Origin: Brachycybe producta
Taxonomy: Eukaryota > Arthropoda > Diplopoda > Playtdesmida > Andrognathidae
Direction of reading: 5' to 3'
Assembly (NCBI GenBank): GCA_036925085.1
Contig: JAUPFP010000001.1
Location: 9,240,002-9,304,001, forward strand
Length of the DNA stretch: 64,000 bases
In this document: positions 1-11,428 of the stretch, piece by piece
Numbering within the stretch: the stretch's first letter is position 1
Layout: every line of letters starts with the position of its first letter
The notes under the pieces: model-generated
What the model was told of the DNA's origin: nothing
Seen by the model: only the letters and a program-made list of their open reading frames with translations
The model's database searches: none
Program-made: the position numbers and the translations under genes

Positions 1-3000
1 ATACCACAAGTTTTTATTATGTGACATGACTTGAGGGCTAAATATGCACAACAAGAAACTTCCATATCCAGTAGCCCATGTATGGATAAGAAGAAGCAAG
101 AATGGCATTTTCTCTCTATAACCAAATAGTTACAATGAAAAGAAGAACAACTAAAAGATATTCTCTCTTTTGAAATGCCATTTCTGAAAGGAAACTTGAA
201 AACAGAAAACTAACTGCTGGTCTTTTTTTTTGTCTTTAACAACTTCCTCCCTCTTTAAAACTTGAAAACCTCAGCTAGCTACTTTACTTTTAGAAAATGT
301 AAGAGACTACCAGGAGTCATAAAACCTTTTTGGACACATTGGTATCAATTTACCACTTCTTTTTATTTCTTTTTAAGTCGATTTGTGTGATACATGACAC
401 TGTGTGGACAAATCAGTGGACAACTTCCAAAAAAAAATGTTTCGTAACAACAAGTCCACCCTCGCCATAACTTTTACAATGACACTTTTGAACATTAGTT
501 AGCCAAATTATTCCTGTCTTGCTCTTAAACCACAAAGAATTTGGAATTTTGGATAAATAATCGATTGGATGCACTTAGGTTGTTGTTACTCTGTAGTTAC
601 AAAGAAATCAACGTGTTAATATAAATAATATGAGCTGTAGCTTGTATGTCTATAAAAACTTGGAGTGAGAAGAAGTGGTAATATGTATATAAGGTAAAAA
701 AGCTTGTTCCAAAAAGTAAATAAATGATTTAAAGATTCTTCACCAAAATGTCTACATAGTTTGTGGTTTTCGGATCAGGTTCTAACTACAGTATGTGTAT
801 GGGCGACATGGATTACTTTATAACGAAGTGATTTAACACCAAAAGTAAATAAAAACAACACGAATCACAAATTAACTGAATGGTATATAATTTTAGAGGC
901 TCAACGAGAAGTTCAGGCGTTTTAGCAGACGTGAACTTTATAGAACTTTAAAGCTGCGGTCACACTGGGTGCTCATATATCATATGCCAGCAGAAGAAAT
1001 GTATTTCCAAGACGAATGCAGTTATTGTAGTAATCGCAAAACTCAAAATAATAATTAATAATTTACTATGTTAGCTACTTGCACCAGTGTATACATACAG
1101 TAGTAGGCGTAGTAGCATGGGTGGTCCGCAATCCGCATGTGCATAGACAACTTACGTAGTGGTCCGCCATTGGAGAAAGGTTACAAAAACACTTCTCTAT
1201 ACCAGAGAGGGCAATTGGGAAAAATATAACCTCCGATTTCAATTTCGATACCAATAAATTGAATGTTTTCGAATACTTTCTATGATTTTATGAGCAGGCT
1301 ATTGAGGAACTTAGAAGCCATGGAGTATAAGTAACATAATATTCTGAGTAAAATGAGTTCACAGTTATACCTTGTACACACATGAGTTAAATGAATTCAA
1401 ATTTAATGTGTTTAGGTGAATTATACGGAATCCAGTTAAGGACATAAACCCAAATAAAAATTGACTTTATTATTAACATTTTAAATTGAAATACAAAATC
1501 AATATATTGTCAATAGTTTATATATTTACATGTAAGTATTAACTCAATATTTTCAGATTATTAACTGAATTCGACAACATATTGTTTGTTTGCCCTTCAC
1601 AGGGCACTGTAGAACATGTTTATTATTTAAATGCATTTAAATTATCAGGTCTGTACTAGGTATAAGAGACCTCCATAGTCTTAACCACCAAATTCTTTAT
1701 CAATTCATTGAAAAAAATGTGATACTTGCCTCAAATTTTGTAAAACTGTCACTGATATCTCTTGGCTTCTATAGGAAGTGTATTAAGTGACATCATAAGA
1801 AAATTCCAGCTATACATTCTGAATATGTGCAGATGTAAACTCATTTGCATATAATGATATATAAAAAGAACACAATCATTTACACATATTATAAGCCCCA
1901 CAGCTGACAAATGTGAGTAATATTAATTCATTGAATGGAATGACTCATGAGATTTATTAAGTTAACAAAACAGTTGGACTTTGAATTAAAAATAAATGTG
2001 TTGGTGATATTTTTATAGAAGAAAACAAACGTTTCTTAAATATTGCTGTCATTTGAATTTAAAGCAATTATTTTAATTTGGTAATTTTTTTATTTTCTAA
2101 AAAAAAAATCTCATTTGTGTGTATTTTGGTGAGGGTTTTTTTTGGTCTCCTTTATATAGGGCGTGTTATGTATGTGTATCGAGTTTTTTTTAAAAAAAAA
2201 ACACCCCAAGTGGTTCATTGGCTTTTTTCTCTTTATTATAAGTGTATGTAATATTCACACACTTGAATGTGTCTTCTGCATAATAAGTTATTGCGAAGGA
2301 CGATTGAAACACATTTGTATAATGATTTCTTCTTCTTCATCTTGTGTGCCAGAAATGCGTCACACTCTAAAAACATAAAACTTGATGAAAAAACGTGTCT
2401 TTACTTGAAGTGTGTATTTCTTCACTTATTTTATTATTATTATTATTATTGCACCAAGTGAACAAATTGTGTGGCATTTTATTTATATTTGTCAAGACTC
2501 AAGAGAAGAACTCTTCTTTGTTATGGCGTTTGTGCGCGTTTCAATTGGTTTGTTGGAGGATTAACGAATTTAACAGGCTCTCTCTGGATTAAGGAGTTGT
2601 AGCTCCAATTGTTGTGTGAGTACATTCAAAAATAAAGTGTGTCGCAAAACATTTAATAATTACTTTTAGTTGCTATTAACATAAAATGTTAATGGCTAAA
2701 ATTTAGAATGCCTAATTGGTAGTCACCATTTAGTAATCACGTTCACTTGTAGGCCTACATGTGTGTGTGTCAAAAATATAAATACAAATCTTGGTGGAGG
2801 ATGTGTGATCACTGATCACTAAATGAAGACTATGAACGCAGAAATGAATGTAACTGACATTCATTCTGCAGAATAAAAGACAATTTGTTGCAAATTTGCA
2901 TGGAATTTGAAATTTTTTTTTCTCTCTAAAGCTCTGTTGGGAATTTTGTGCTTAACCGAAAATATTTTTTGATTGCCAACAATGCTGGTTTAGCAATTGT

Positions 3001-3134
3001 TTTCGATGTAAACAGAGACAACAAATGTTGACCAGCATAATGACACTCCAGATGTATGGTTTTATATAGTCTCATGCATCGATTAACTTTACCTCTGAGA
3101 ACTCCAGTGTTCCAAAAAAAAGTGTATACACACT
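1..3134. other. Non-coding stretch, no gene seen
   Basis: AT-rich DNA with homopolymer runs and only short chance reading frames without recognisable domains. One diverged dispersed repeat lies at about 1376-1660, listed separately. A motif near 950-970 (gctgcggtcacactgg) looks like a transposon end, but I found no partner for it nearby. Confidence 0.6.
1376..1660 (+). repeat. Dispersed repeat, copy 1 (second copy at 22750-22985)
   Basis: This block aligns by eye, in the same orientation, with 22750-22985. Shared blocks include aaggacat followed by an aaat-rich stretch, then cagggc, ctgtagaaca and tttaaatgcatttaa. The copies differ by many substitutions and small indels. I see no coding potential, terminal inverted repeat or target duplication, so the class is unknown. 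Confidence 0.55.
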
Positions 3135-6100
3135 TTAGTTGTGCCTCCCCAGGTGGCGGATAGGGGAATGCCCGCCAGATATGGAGGGTACTGAGGGCAT
3201 AAAATACTCAGGGCAGACCAAAACCAAACCACGCCATTGCCGGTCCCCCAGCCCGGGTGCAAAAGTGGAGGGTCGACGTCAGGTTGGCAGCCGGTTGTAA
3301 AGATTTGCCAAAACATATGATGTTGGTTCGAAATAGTTTTCCGAATATGGCTAGGGCGTCCCCCGCCATAAGCGACGCGCAGCTGCAACGCCCGGTGGCT
3401 GTGACAAATTGGCAAGGGCTACCCCACAGTGGATGGGTGGGGCTAAAGAAGCGAGTCCAGCATCAACAAGGAGGTCTTGGAAGTAGTGGTAGAAGTGGAG
3501 GTACTAAACTTAGGTTTGGCACTTGGAATATAGGGAGTTTGACAGGGAAGACTAGGGAGTTATCTAGTGTTCTAAAGGCTAGGGTAAATGTTGCATGTCT
3601 GCAGGAGACAAGATGGAAAGGGGATAAATCCAGGGACATTGGGGATGGGTATAAATTAATTTATGCAAGTAGTGAGGAGGGTAGAAATGGAGTGGGAATT
3701 GTCCTAGATCAGGAACTCAGACATAGTGTGGTTGAGGTTAGGCGGATAAATAGTAGGCTGTTAGTAGTAAAGGTAGTTTGGGGTGGCATTGTTATAAATG
3801 TAGTTAGTGCATATGGCCCCCAGGTTGGATTAGATACAGCCAGGAAGCTAGAATTCTGGGAACAGTTTGATGACCTAATGTTGGGCCTGAGTAGGAAGGA
3901 ACGGGTCATAATTGGTGGGGACTTTAACGGACATGTAGGTAGAGGTAGGGAAGGGTATGAAGAGGTACATGGTGGGTGGGGCTATGGAGAGCGAAATAAA
4001 GCAGGGGAGAGTATCCTGGAGGCAGCAGTGGCACATAAGTTAATTTTAGCAAACACACTATTCCAGAAGCGAGAGGAACATTTGATTACTTTTAAGAGCA
4101 GGGCAGGAGAATCCCAGATTGATCTCTTCATGATTCGAAGTGAGGATAGAAACGAGTGCAAGGATTGTAAAGTGATACCGAGTGAAAACTTAGCGGGACA
4201 ACATAGGCTAGTAGTGTTAGACCTAAAACCTAGGGGTGCAAAACAGGTGGTCAGACATAGAGGAGAGACAGCAATTAGGTGGTGGGCATTACCAGACAAG
4301 GTGGAAGAGTTTAAGAAAGTGGCAGGTAAGATAGCATGGGATTTAGATGGCACTGCAGGAGAGCTGTGGACAAGGGTAGCCCAACAGATCCGTGATTGTG
4401 GAAACGAGGTACTAGGGACAGTACGAGTAGGGGGGTCTCGATTAGACAGAGAAACTTGGTGGTGGGATGAGGAGGTACAGATGGCAGTTAAAAAGAAGAA
4501 AGATGCTTTCAAGACTTGGTGGCACGATGGAAGCAGGGAGGCCCAGATAGAATACAAGCGTGCCAAGATAGAGGCCAAACAGCAGGTAGCCATAGCAAAG
4601 CATAAGAAATATGCGGACATGTATGCCAAGTTAGGTACCAGAGCAGGAGAAATGGCAGTATATAGAATAGCTAGGGCTCGGGAGAATAAAGGCAGAGATA
4701 TTGAAAAGGTGGTGAGTGTTAAGGATAATGGGGGCAAAGTATTGTGGGGTAGGGAGTCAGTACGGAACAGGTGGGGGGAATATTTTAGTAAGCTTATGAA
4801 TGAGGGGGTTGAGCAGGAGCCTTTCACTGGAAGAAATAATGATAGAGAAGAAGTGGAGCAGGTTAGGGCTGAGGAAATTGTTCAGGCATTGCGAAAAATG
4901 AAGCTAGGGAAGGCTTTAGGGCCAGATGGGATACCAGTAGAGGTGTGGAAGGTCTTGGGGAATGTTGCCATTTCCTGGCTCACAAAGTTATTCAATAGAT
5001 TGGCTATGGGGGATAGAATGCCAGGTGCATGGCGGGACAGCTGGTTAGTGCCTATTTTCAAAGGGAAGGGTGATGTTCAGGAATGTGGGAACTATAGAGG
5101 TATTAAATTGATGAGTCATACGATGAAGCTTTGGGAGAGAGTAATTGAAGCTCGACTACGGGGTAAAACTGCAATTGGGGGAAGTCAGTTTGGGTTTATG
5201 CCAGGAAAATCCACAATGCACCCCATTTTTGCCGTAAGGCAAGTTATTGAGAAGTTTCGGGCTGCCAAGAAAGAGTTACACATGGTATTTATAGATCTAG
5301 AGAAAGCCTATGACAGAGTACCACGGACGTTATTGTGGGAGGTCTTACAGAAGAAGGGGGTGGGTGAGAGTTATATAGATATGGTGATGGACATGTATAG
5401 GGATGCACGGACAAGCGTTAAGACTGCCTGGGGGTTCTCTGACAGTTTTCGTGTTAGGATTGGTGTGCACCAGGGCTCAGCACTTAGTCCATATCTATTT
5501 ATTTTGGTCCTGGATGAGTTACTGGCAGGGGTGAGGCAGGAGGTCCCCTGGTGTATGCTGTTTGCAGATGACATAGTCTTAGTTGGGGAATCTAAATTGG
5601 AACTCGAGATAAGGTTAGAGGAGACTAGGAATGCCTTGGAATCAAAGGGGTTGAAAATAAGTAGGGCAAAAACGGAGTACATGAAATTTCAGTGGGATGG
5701 GAAAGAACAGTTGAATGAGGGGATTAGACTTGGGGACAGTTTAATGCAGCAGGTGCATGACTTCAAATATTTAGGATCTGTGCTGCAAGATGATGGGAGC
5801 TTAGACTTAGACATCACAAACCGGATAAAAGCAGGTTGGCATAGGTGGAGGCAGGCTAGTGGGGTTTTATGTGACAGGAAGTTACCTATAAAATTGAAGG
5901 GAAAGTTTTATAGAACAGTAGTCAGACCAGCTATGTTGTATGGGTCAGAATGTTGGGCAATCAAGAAGGTGCATGAGGATAGAATGCAGGTAGCTGAGAT
6001 GAGAATGCTAAGGTTTATGAGTGGGGTGACCAGAAGGGATAGGATCAGAAATGATTTTATTAGGGGTAGTGTAGGGGTAACAAATATAGTAGAAAAGATG

Positions 6101-6369
6101 CAGGAAAATAGGCTGCGGTGGTTTGGGCATGTCCTCAGGAGTGGAGAAGATGGACTGCTGAGACAGGCAATGAACTTAGACCTGGGAATAAAACGGGGTA
6201 GAGGAAGACCCAAGCAAACCTGGGATGTGGTAGTAAAACGGGATATGGTGGCATGTGGGGTCACTGGGGGCTTGGTGCAAAATCGGAACGAGTGGAGAGT
6301 TAGAACCAGCAAGGCCGACCCTGCTGCTTGCGGGATAAGGTACAGGAAATGATGATGATGATGATGAGT
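3135..6369 (+). mobile_element. RTE-type LINE retrotransposon, apparently complete
   Basis: A single-ORF non-LTR retrotransposon. The GC-rich leader at about 3140-3256 (ccaggtggcggataggggaa and following) resembles leaders of arthropod RTE elements whose ORFs are often annotated as craniofacial development protein 2-like. One long frame (3257-6352) follows, and the element ends in a short ATG-triplet repeat at the stop codon, a tail type known for RTE elements. G-rich codon use on the + strand contrasts with the AT-rich surroundings, as expected of a young insertion. No clear target-site duplication was found, so the exact 5' boundary is uncertain. Confidence 0.88.
3257..6352 (+). CDS. RTE LINE endonuclease/reverse transcriptase, intact 1031-aa frame
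   Basis: This polyprotein would nick target DNA and reverse-transcribe its own RNA at the nick. The N-terminal AP-like endonuclease begins near residue 85 (LRFGTWNIGSLTGK), with catalytic-type QET at 116-118, GGDFNGHVG at 220-228 and a QHRLVV block around H316. The reverse transcriptase includes KALGPDGIPVEVW near 550-563, FIDLEKAYDRVP, HQGSALSPYLF and the active-site FADD at 769-772. The C-terminal part has VRPAMLYGSECW, the RLRWFGHVLR block and GRGRPKQTW, all typical of this RTE group. I see no stop or frameshift from ATG to TGA. The start is the first in-frame ATG after the leader; translation could also begin closer to the endonuclease. Only this one copy is in the window. Confidence 0.9.
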   Translation: MQKWRVDVRLAAGCKDLPKHMMLVRNSFPNMARASPAISDAQLQRPVAVTNWQGLPHSGWVGLKKRVQHQQGGLGSSGRSGGTKLRFGTWNIGSLTGKTRELSSVLKARVNVACLQETRWKGDKSRDIGDGYKLIYASSEEGRNGVGIVLDQELRHSVVEVRRINSRLLVVKVVWGGIVINVVSAYGPQVGLDTARKLEFWEQFDDLMLGLSRKERVIIGGDFNGHVGRGREGYEEVHGGWGYGERNKAGESILEAAVAHKLILANTLFQKREEHLITFKSRAGESQIDLFMIRSEDRNECKDCKVIPSENLAGQHRLVVLDLKPRGAKQVVRHRGETAIRWWALPDKVEEFKKVAGKIAWDLDGTAGELWTRVAQQIRDCGNEVLGTVRVGGSRLDRETWWWDEEVQMAVKKKKDAFKTWWHDGSREAQIEYKRAKIEAKQQVAIAKHKKYADMYAKLGTRAGEMAVYRIARARENKGRDIEKVVSVKDNGGKVLWGRESVRNRWGEYFSKLMNEGVEQEPFTGRNNDREEVEQVRAEEIVQALRKMKLGKALGPDGIPVEVWKVLGNVAISWLTKLFNRLAMGDRMPGAWRDSWLVPIFKGKGDVQECGNYRGIKLMSHTMKLWERVIEARLRGKTAIGGSQFGFMPGKSTMHPIFAVRQVIEKFRAAKKELHMVFIDLEKAYDRVPRTLLWEVLQKKGVGESYIDMVMDMYRDARTSVKTAWGFSDSFRVRIGVHQGSALSPYLFILVLDELLAGVRQEVPWCMLFADDIVLVGESKLELEIRLEETRNALESKGLKISRAKTEYMKFQWDGKEQLNEGIRLGDSLMQQVHDFKYLGSVLQDDGSLDLDITNRIKAGWHRWRQASGVLCDRKLPIKLKGKFYRTVVRPAMLYGSECWAIKKVHEDRMQVAEMRMLRFMSGVTRRDRIRNDFIRGSVGVTNIVEKMQENRLRWFGHVLRSGEDGLLRQAMNLDLGIKRGRGRPKQTWDVVVKRDMVACGVTGGLVQNRNEWRVRTSKADPAACGIRYRK

Positions 6370-6746
6370 AACTGTAACAATAAAGACTAGATGCTGTATA
6401 ACAGCGTTGCATGTTTTATGTTTAAATGATGCAATTGTCTCAAGTGTTCACTGTTCAGAACATCCTTCATTCTCACCAAGGCATTGGTAAAAAAAAATGA
6501 CCTGCAAACATTAATTAAAGTATCTGTTGCAATTGTAGGATATTATTGTTTAAATGGGAAGAAATAGATGAGAGTTGTCGCACAATTGCAAGAAATACAT
6601 TAGATCTAATTGATGTTTGCAGATCAGTTTCTTACTGATGTCAGCAATGCCTCGATGACAATGGCGGACGTTTTGAACACTTGATATAATGCCTTGAGCA
6701 TTTAAACATAAAACATGCAATGCTGTCCTATCTAATCTTTATTGTA
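6370..6746. repeat. Inverted-repeat element abutting the RTE tail
   Basis: About 75-85 bp at 6371-6455 reappears in inverted orientation at 6664-6746. The shared core is gcatgttttatgtttaaatg followed by a caagtgttca block, and both outer edges read gagtaa then caataaag. About 200 bp of unrelated AT-rich sequence lies between the arms. The left edge starts immediately after the ATG repeats of the RTE tail, so either the LINE inserted at its edge or the last bases of the LINE coincide with it. It is probably a non-autonomous foldback or MITE; the class is not identified. Confidence 0.55.
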
Positions 6747-7465
6747 CCATTTACTCTTAATTATGAAATTATAAAATTAAATTTAAGAAAATAAACATGC
6801 CAGTTATTATTACTTATTAACAACCAAAGTATAAATACATTTTTGGGACACACTAGATGAATGAATTATGTTAACTGTAGCTTTGTGCAGAAGCACCTTT
6901 CTTTACCTTTAGTTTAGATTTATTTGCAATGACAACAAATTCCAATGATGACTTTGTCACTCGCCACACCTATGACTACACTGAAAAATAGATTGCCCAC
7001 CTCTGGTGTAAATGCTTGAAAGTGCGAACATTTTTAGACCAGCAGTGCCATAATGTAGACAGAGGAGTGCTGGATAGCATTCGTTGGCGGTGTAAACAAC
7101 TGATAATTGCTGTTAAACTCCTGATCATAGCTGCCAACATTTGCTGGCCAGAAAATATTGGAGATGTAAACGCCACTTTAGTCTTGTGGCGCTATTGGCA
7201 AACAATGACAATTCATTATTAGGTATGCTGTATTTATAGTCTATTCTTTATTACAATTTCTTCTGGTATTTTCAAGTAAAGGATGACGTGAATTTACATT
7301 TATACAGTGTATAGTTCAAATGTTATGATAGGTTGTTATGATAGGTTATTATGTGCGACCTCTCACTCGTCAGGAATATTAACTTTCTGATATTTTTAGT
7401 TGCATTTCGATAGTTGGTGCAGTTGCCTATGAAGAGAGAATGGTGAACAGATTAAAAATTGGATG
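6747..7465. other. Non-coding, nothing recognised
   Basis: Only short opposing frames of 66-68 codons near 6976-7222, with no domain features and overlapping each other on both strands. Confidence 0.5.
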
Positions 7466-7852
7466 GTTTATGAACAGCTGATTTACGAATTCTTTGTTAT
7501 TCTGTCTTTCAGTAGCAAAATTAAAAAAAAAACTGACAAGTGTTTTAGAAACTAGAAGGTTGGTAGCTCATCACTTAAGGGTATTTTCAGGTTGATATCT
7601 TACAAAATAAACTTTTTATAGACAAAAATTAAAAAAATATCGTCTGCTAAGCGTCGTTTGCTTAAAGTTCAGCCATTTTCAAACTCACATAAAGAGATTG
7701 TTTTTGAAATATATATGAAGATGAAAAAAACATTAAGGTATTGAGAGCTACCCTTCTAGTTTGTAGAACATATTCAAGTTTCTCTTCATTTTACACCTGA
7801 AAGACAAAGTAATCAGAATTAGAGAGTTGTTTACACCGTAAAACCAGCTTAA
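7466..7852. mobile_element. Palindromic MITE family F, copy 1
   Basis: The two halves are near reverse complements. The left half contains ctgtctttcag, gttttagaaactagaagg, a cacttaagggtatttt block and aataaactttttatagaca. The right half repeats them inverted, ending with cctgaaagacaaagtaatca and a decayed aaccagcttaa end. The centre holds a shared loop with tcgtctgc and cttaaagtt. It is non-coding. Other copies in this window show the same order and the same TTAA terminus. Confidence 0.75.
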
Positions 7853-8507
7853 TGATGAATTTTACTTCTTATTAAGCCCTGTTTCAAAATTGAAAATTAC
7901 AAACGTAGTGAATTTTGATCGAGTTAATTCAATAATTAGAGGCCTACATACCGATGTTATTATATTCTATAAAAATAGACCCCTCCCCCTTTAAAAATCA
8001 TGTACACGTTGTGTTTTTAACCTAATGAAAACATACATGCCATTGTCTTGAAATAGTAGATTAGTATAAACTTCTCACGTAGATAGCTCTATTTAACTGT
8101 AATGTGTTTTTTTAGGTTGAGTTATGGGGGGATCTTCCGTGATATTCATTTCTTTTTCTGGTTCAATATACCCATTTTGGTATATAATACTGTAGGATAA
8201 AACCGTTGTAGACGTTTTTAGGATTTGGAGCAGCATTTTTTTATTCGAAACAAAAAAAGTTGTGTCTAGTCTTTATTACAAAAGCCAAGAATAGGCCTAG
8301 GAATATGTGTTGCATGTCGTTGGCACTCTTCCTATTCCTGTCTATGAGAACATCCTTGCCCGATTCTTGATCTTCCAGACGTCTACGATATGAATGGGTA
8401 ACATACCATTGATATTTTTTTTAAAAAAATGTTCATATAACGCCTAGGTCACCAATGTTCTAAAATTAGCGACCAATTCATGGTGTGCAATAGTTTGTCT
8501 ATAGCGA
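7853..8507. other. Non-coding, nothing recognised
   Basis: AT-rich sequence with no frame, repeat or RNA gene that I can support. Confidence 0.45.
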
Positions 8508-8582
8508 AGTGGCTTCCTAACTTTTTTTTTGCTCATAGCACAATATTTTTGCCATGAGAATTTGCAGCACACTGAACATTAA
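8508..8582 (-). mobile_element. hAT MITE fragment (same family as 10887-11627)
   Basis: Reading + strand, agtggcttcctaactttttt, then tgctcatagcacaatatttt and gcagcacac match the inverted right end of the hAT-like MITEs at 10887-11627 and 25497-25811 (gtgtgccgcgatt, then a tatgccac block, then agtttgggaaccactg). Only this end is preserved. Confidence 0.5.
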
Positions 8583-10064
8583 TTTTGTGTATTTTCTTAT
8601 AATGTAACCACGTCGCGTGCAAGTTTACAATAGTAGTGATGATAAGCTGGAATAATTCGGGACGAAATTACAATCCACATTGTGTTTTGGGACTGTGACG
8701 TTGCGGCGTGAGTCGTGACATAGCCGCATTGAATTATTTCAATCAATTTCACATGGTACGCTCTTAGTATGTCCAAACCTGTGTAACAGTGAGCTGTACC
8801 CTGCTAGTGTATCATATTATTGTTTGGCTTAAGAGTCTTGGCATATGAACCGCTTTTAAACGATCGGTTTTGACTGCAGTGTGTTGTCGCAGGTGGCTGG
8901 GCTGTGGATGATTATGTATACTGCTATGGGATGACGCTTTGCACACGCACAACACGGTGACTACATTTTGTAGTCAAACTCGACCACTAAAAGAAGTGGT
9001 TCGCGGGCCAAGGACCTAAGAAAGATGAAAGTTTTGTTATGCTTGTTTTTTTTACTTCAATAGGCTACAATTTTAAAATTAATTTCAATTTACTAAATCA
9101 TAATATTCAACATCCAAAATGTTGTGACAAATCGCACTCTTTGTAAACCTCTGCTCTAGCTTGACATGATTGCTACAACAATATTACTGAAATTTTACTG
9201 AACATTATATGATCTCCATGCATGTCCTAGTTTTTAACCAACTTTGAAATTTTTACTTTTCGAATTTCTTTATAGAGTTCGTAGTTACGTATTGCTACAA
9301 ATAGGAGCGAATTTTGGCGACAATTTTTCTCTTAACACTGCGACATCACAGCAGCCTCGTTTGAGGCCGATGACATGATTTGAAGTTCTGAGCATGCGCA
9401 ACTTGAAATTTATGTTCTCAATTCCAAATTTCACTTATTTCTAAGTGCATTTCAGACAAAATTTTAAGACTAGACATGCTAACAACATGTCATATATTGT
9501 CGTAGGCCAAAAATATCAGCCCATTTTGTTACAAATAAAGTCTCAAGAACTTCACACATGTAGAGGAAATTATATGTATTACAGAAGTTCTTATAAACTA
9601 TTGTACAGTATACTATAGTTTAAGAACTTCTGTAATCTGATTAATTCTCTTCTCGTAAATTATCAATATATCCTTTTTTTTTAAAAAAAAAAGCGCTTTC
9701 ATAAAATATTAATTTATTCAGTGCATATTAATGAAGGAAATCAATATTTTTTTAAAGAAAATTAAATAAAAATCGAGAAATAAACTTTATTATTGATTAT
9801 CATATTCAATATGCTGTAAGTTGTCAATTTTAAGTCATTTTAATTTTTAACCATGATCTAGCTTAAATTTGAGCGCTTGGTGTACAATATATGAAATCAT
9901 TGCATAATAACACAGAAGCAGTGACATCATAAGGCACGACTGTCACAATTTTACGATTTTTTTCTGTCATTGAGGCCCTCTGATTTTTTTTTTTAGAAAA
10001 ATCAAACTAGCATCTAACATAAAGAGATTTGCTTAGAAACTGAAAGCAACCAAACGCTATGGGC
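8583..10064. other. Non-coding, mixed decayed repeats
   Basis: No gene. A fragment at 8960-9000 (ctcgaccactaaaag) matches the end of the MITE at 10065-10310. A strong small hairpin lies at 9578-9636. Confidence 0.45.
9578..9636. repeat. Short hairpin
   Basis: The left arm attacagaagttcttataaa and the right arm, reverse-complemented as attacagaagttcttaaact, pair over about 22 bp around a short AT-rich centre. Nothing coding. It could be a remnant of a foldback element. Confidence 0.6.
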
Positions 10065-10310
10065 GCTCACAGACGAGCGACTTTAAATGGTTCAAATGGA
10101 CTGAATCGAATGGTTGACGTGTGACCTGAGCAGACCGCTCGAGTCGACTCAATATGAGCACTTTATACGCAGTTTATTCAACTATATACTACGGACCACT
10201 TTCTAACCTCTAGTAGTTGACTCGAGTGGTCGGTTTCGACGATCACAGGCTGACTACTTTTTTTGCAGTCCATCTCGACCACTAAAACTCGCTCGTCTGT
10301 GAGCGTCCTA
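10065..10310. mobile_element. Short MITE with about 20-bp terminal inverted repeats
   Basis: The left end gggcgctcacagacgagcga and the right end, reverse-complemented as ggacgctcacagacgagcga, are near-identical inverted repeats. The inner sequence near the right end (tgcagtccatctcgaccac) recurs at 22466-22660 and about 8950-9000, so this is a small family. No transposase remains and no convincing target duplication was seen. Confidence 0.65.
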
Positions 10311-10964
10311 AATTTGAATAAAGATAATAGGAATTATTGTATTGTGAGGAATATATTCCTCTTAAAGATCATCCAGTTTATTAGGGCGCGGTTATCATGT
10401 GTAGTATATTAGAATTGATATAACGTGTGTTCATGTCGTTAGACCCATTATGATATATATCCTATCCCAAATGATGTTCAGACGAAGTTCATTGTGTAGA
10501 ACAGCCTGAATAGGACACATTTTATGAAATAATTTGCATATTTAACTTTTGATTGATATTGATGTTGCACTTCAGAATGTTCCCGTTTCTAAGTTAATAT
10601 TTATTCCCCTTTTAGTTCTTATACTGTGTGTGTTAGTGGATATTCTAGTCGTTTACAAATCAGTGCACAGGTAGCACAGGTTTTTTTTATTATTATTATT
10701 TTGAAGGTGTGGGTCTGAATTAAAAAAAAGGAGCGTGAGAATTTTTTTTTTACTTTGAGGCGTTTCCTCATGTAGTTTATAATCAGGCAATACCGGCTAT
10801 TGATTGTGTGTACCAGAAGGAAAAGGGGGGTTGGTGGCAATGAATGACTGCTGATGGAATATGGTGGTAGACCCGTTATTCTGAAGCAGTGATTCCCAAT
10901 GGGGTGTGCTTTTGTGCCGTGTGTTTTGCTAAATGTACCGACAAATATAATGTTGGATGTTATA

Positions 10965-11428
10965 CACTGTGAACGGAAAAAAATACGAACCTCTATAATA
11001 GATAGAAAAATTAACACTAATATTAAAAAAATGTTATTGAAAGCAAAACTATTTTAATTCCAATTACAATATTAACTATTTTTATAGTTATGCGCTATAC
11101 CAGTTAAAATTTGAAGGCAGAGTGACGTCATTTTTACAAAAACACCCTTTACAAGTGAGGAAGAGGAAGACCGAATAGTAATACAATTTTTACGTCAAAA
11201 TCAGAATTACAGTGCAAAACGTTTTCTTAGGGAATTTCCAGAAAAAGAATGGAAACTTGGTGGACTAAACGCCCTTCTGCGTAAGATTGATAGAACTGGT
11301 TCGTGCAGGCGTCAAGCGGGCAGCGGTAGACCGCGTACTGCAAGAAATAACGAAATAAAATCTACAAAGTTTTTCATATGTTATTGTAGTATTTATAGAG
11401 GTTCGTTTTTTTTTTCCCGTTCACAGTG
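10965..11428 (+). mobile_element. Tc1/mariner-like deletion derivative nested in a hAT MITE
   Basis: Terminal inverted repeats of about 34 bp begin cactgtgaacgg at the left and end ccgttcacagtg at the right, each followed inward by acgaacctctataa. TA flanks both ends (10963-10964 and 11429-11430), the standard target duplication of this superfamily. Inside, about 11155-11350 on the + strand reads as the N-terminal DNA-binding part of a transposase: DRIVIQFLRQNQNYSAKRFL, then LGGLNALLRKIDRTGSC and GSGRPRTAR. The DDE catalytic region is absent. The 25497-25811 hAT copy has an uninterrupted gttatattgaatgtgt at the matching place, so it represents the empty site. Confidence 0.85.
11155..11350 (+). 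pseudogene. Truncated Tc1/mariner transposase, N-terminal helix-turn-helix part only
   Basis: The frame reads SEEEDRIVIQFLRQNQ and continues through EFPEKEWKLGGLNALLRKI to a GRPRTARNNE linker. This pattern, paired helix-turn-helix helices followed by GRPR, is characteristic of mariner/Tc1 transposases, whose full length is usually 340-400 residues. Here the frame runs almost directly into the 3' inverted repeat, so the catalytic domain was lost by internal deletion. It cannot transpose itself but could be mobilised in trans. Confidence 0.7.

Noticed and set aside
3089-3415. 108-codon frame on the - strand over the RTE leader
   Set aside because: It is antisense to the LINE leader and ORF start, has no domain features, and other - strand frames inside the LINE ORF are likewise mirror frames.
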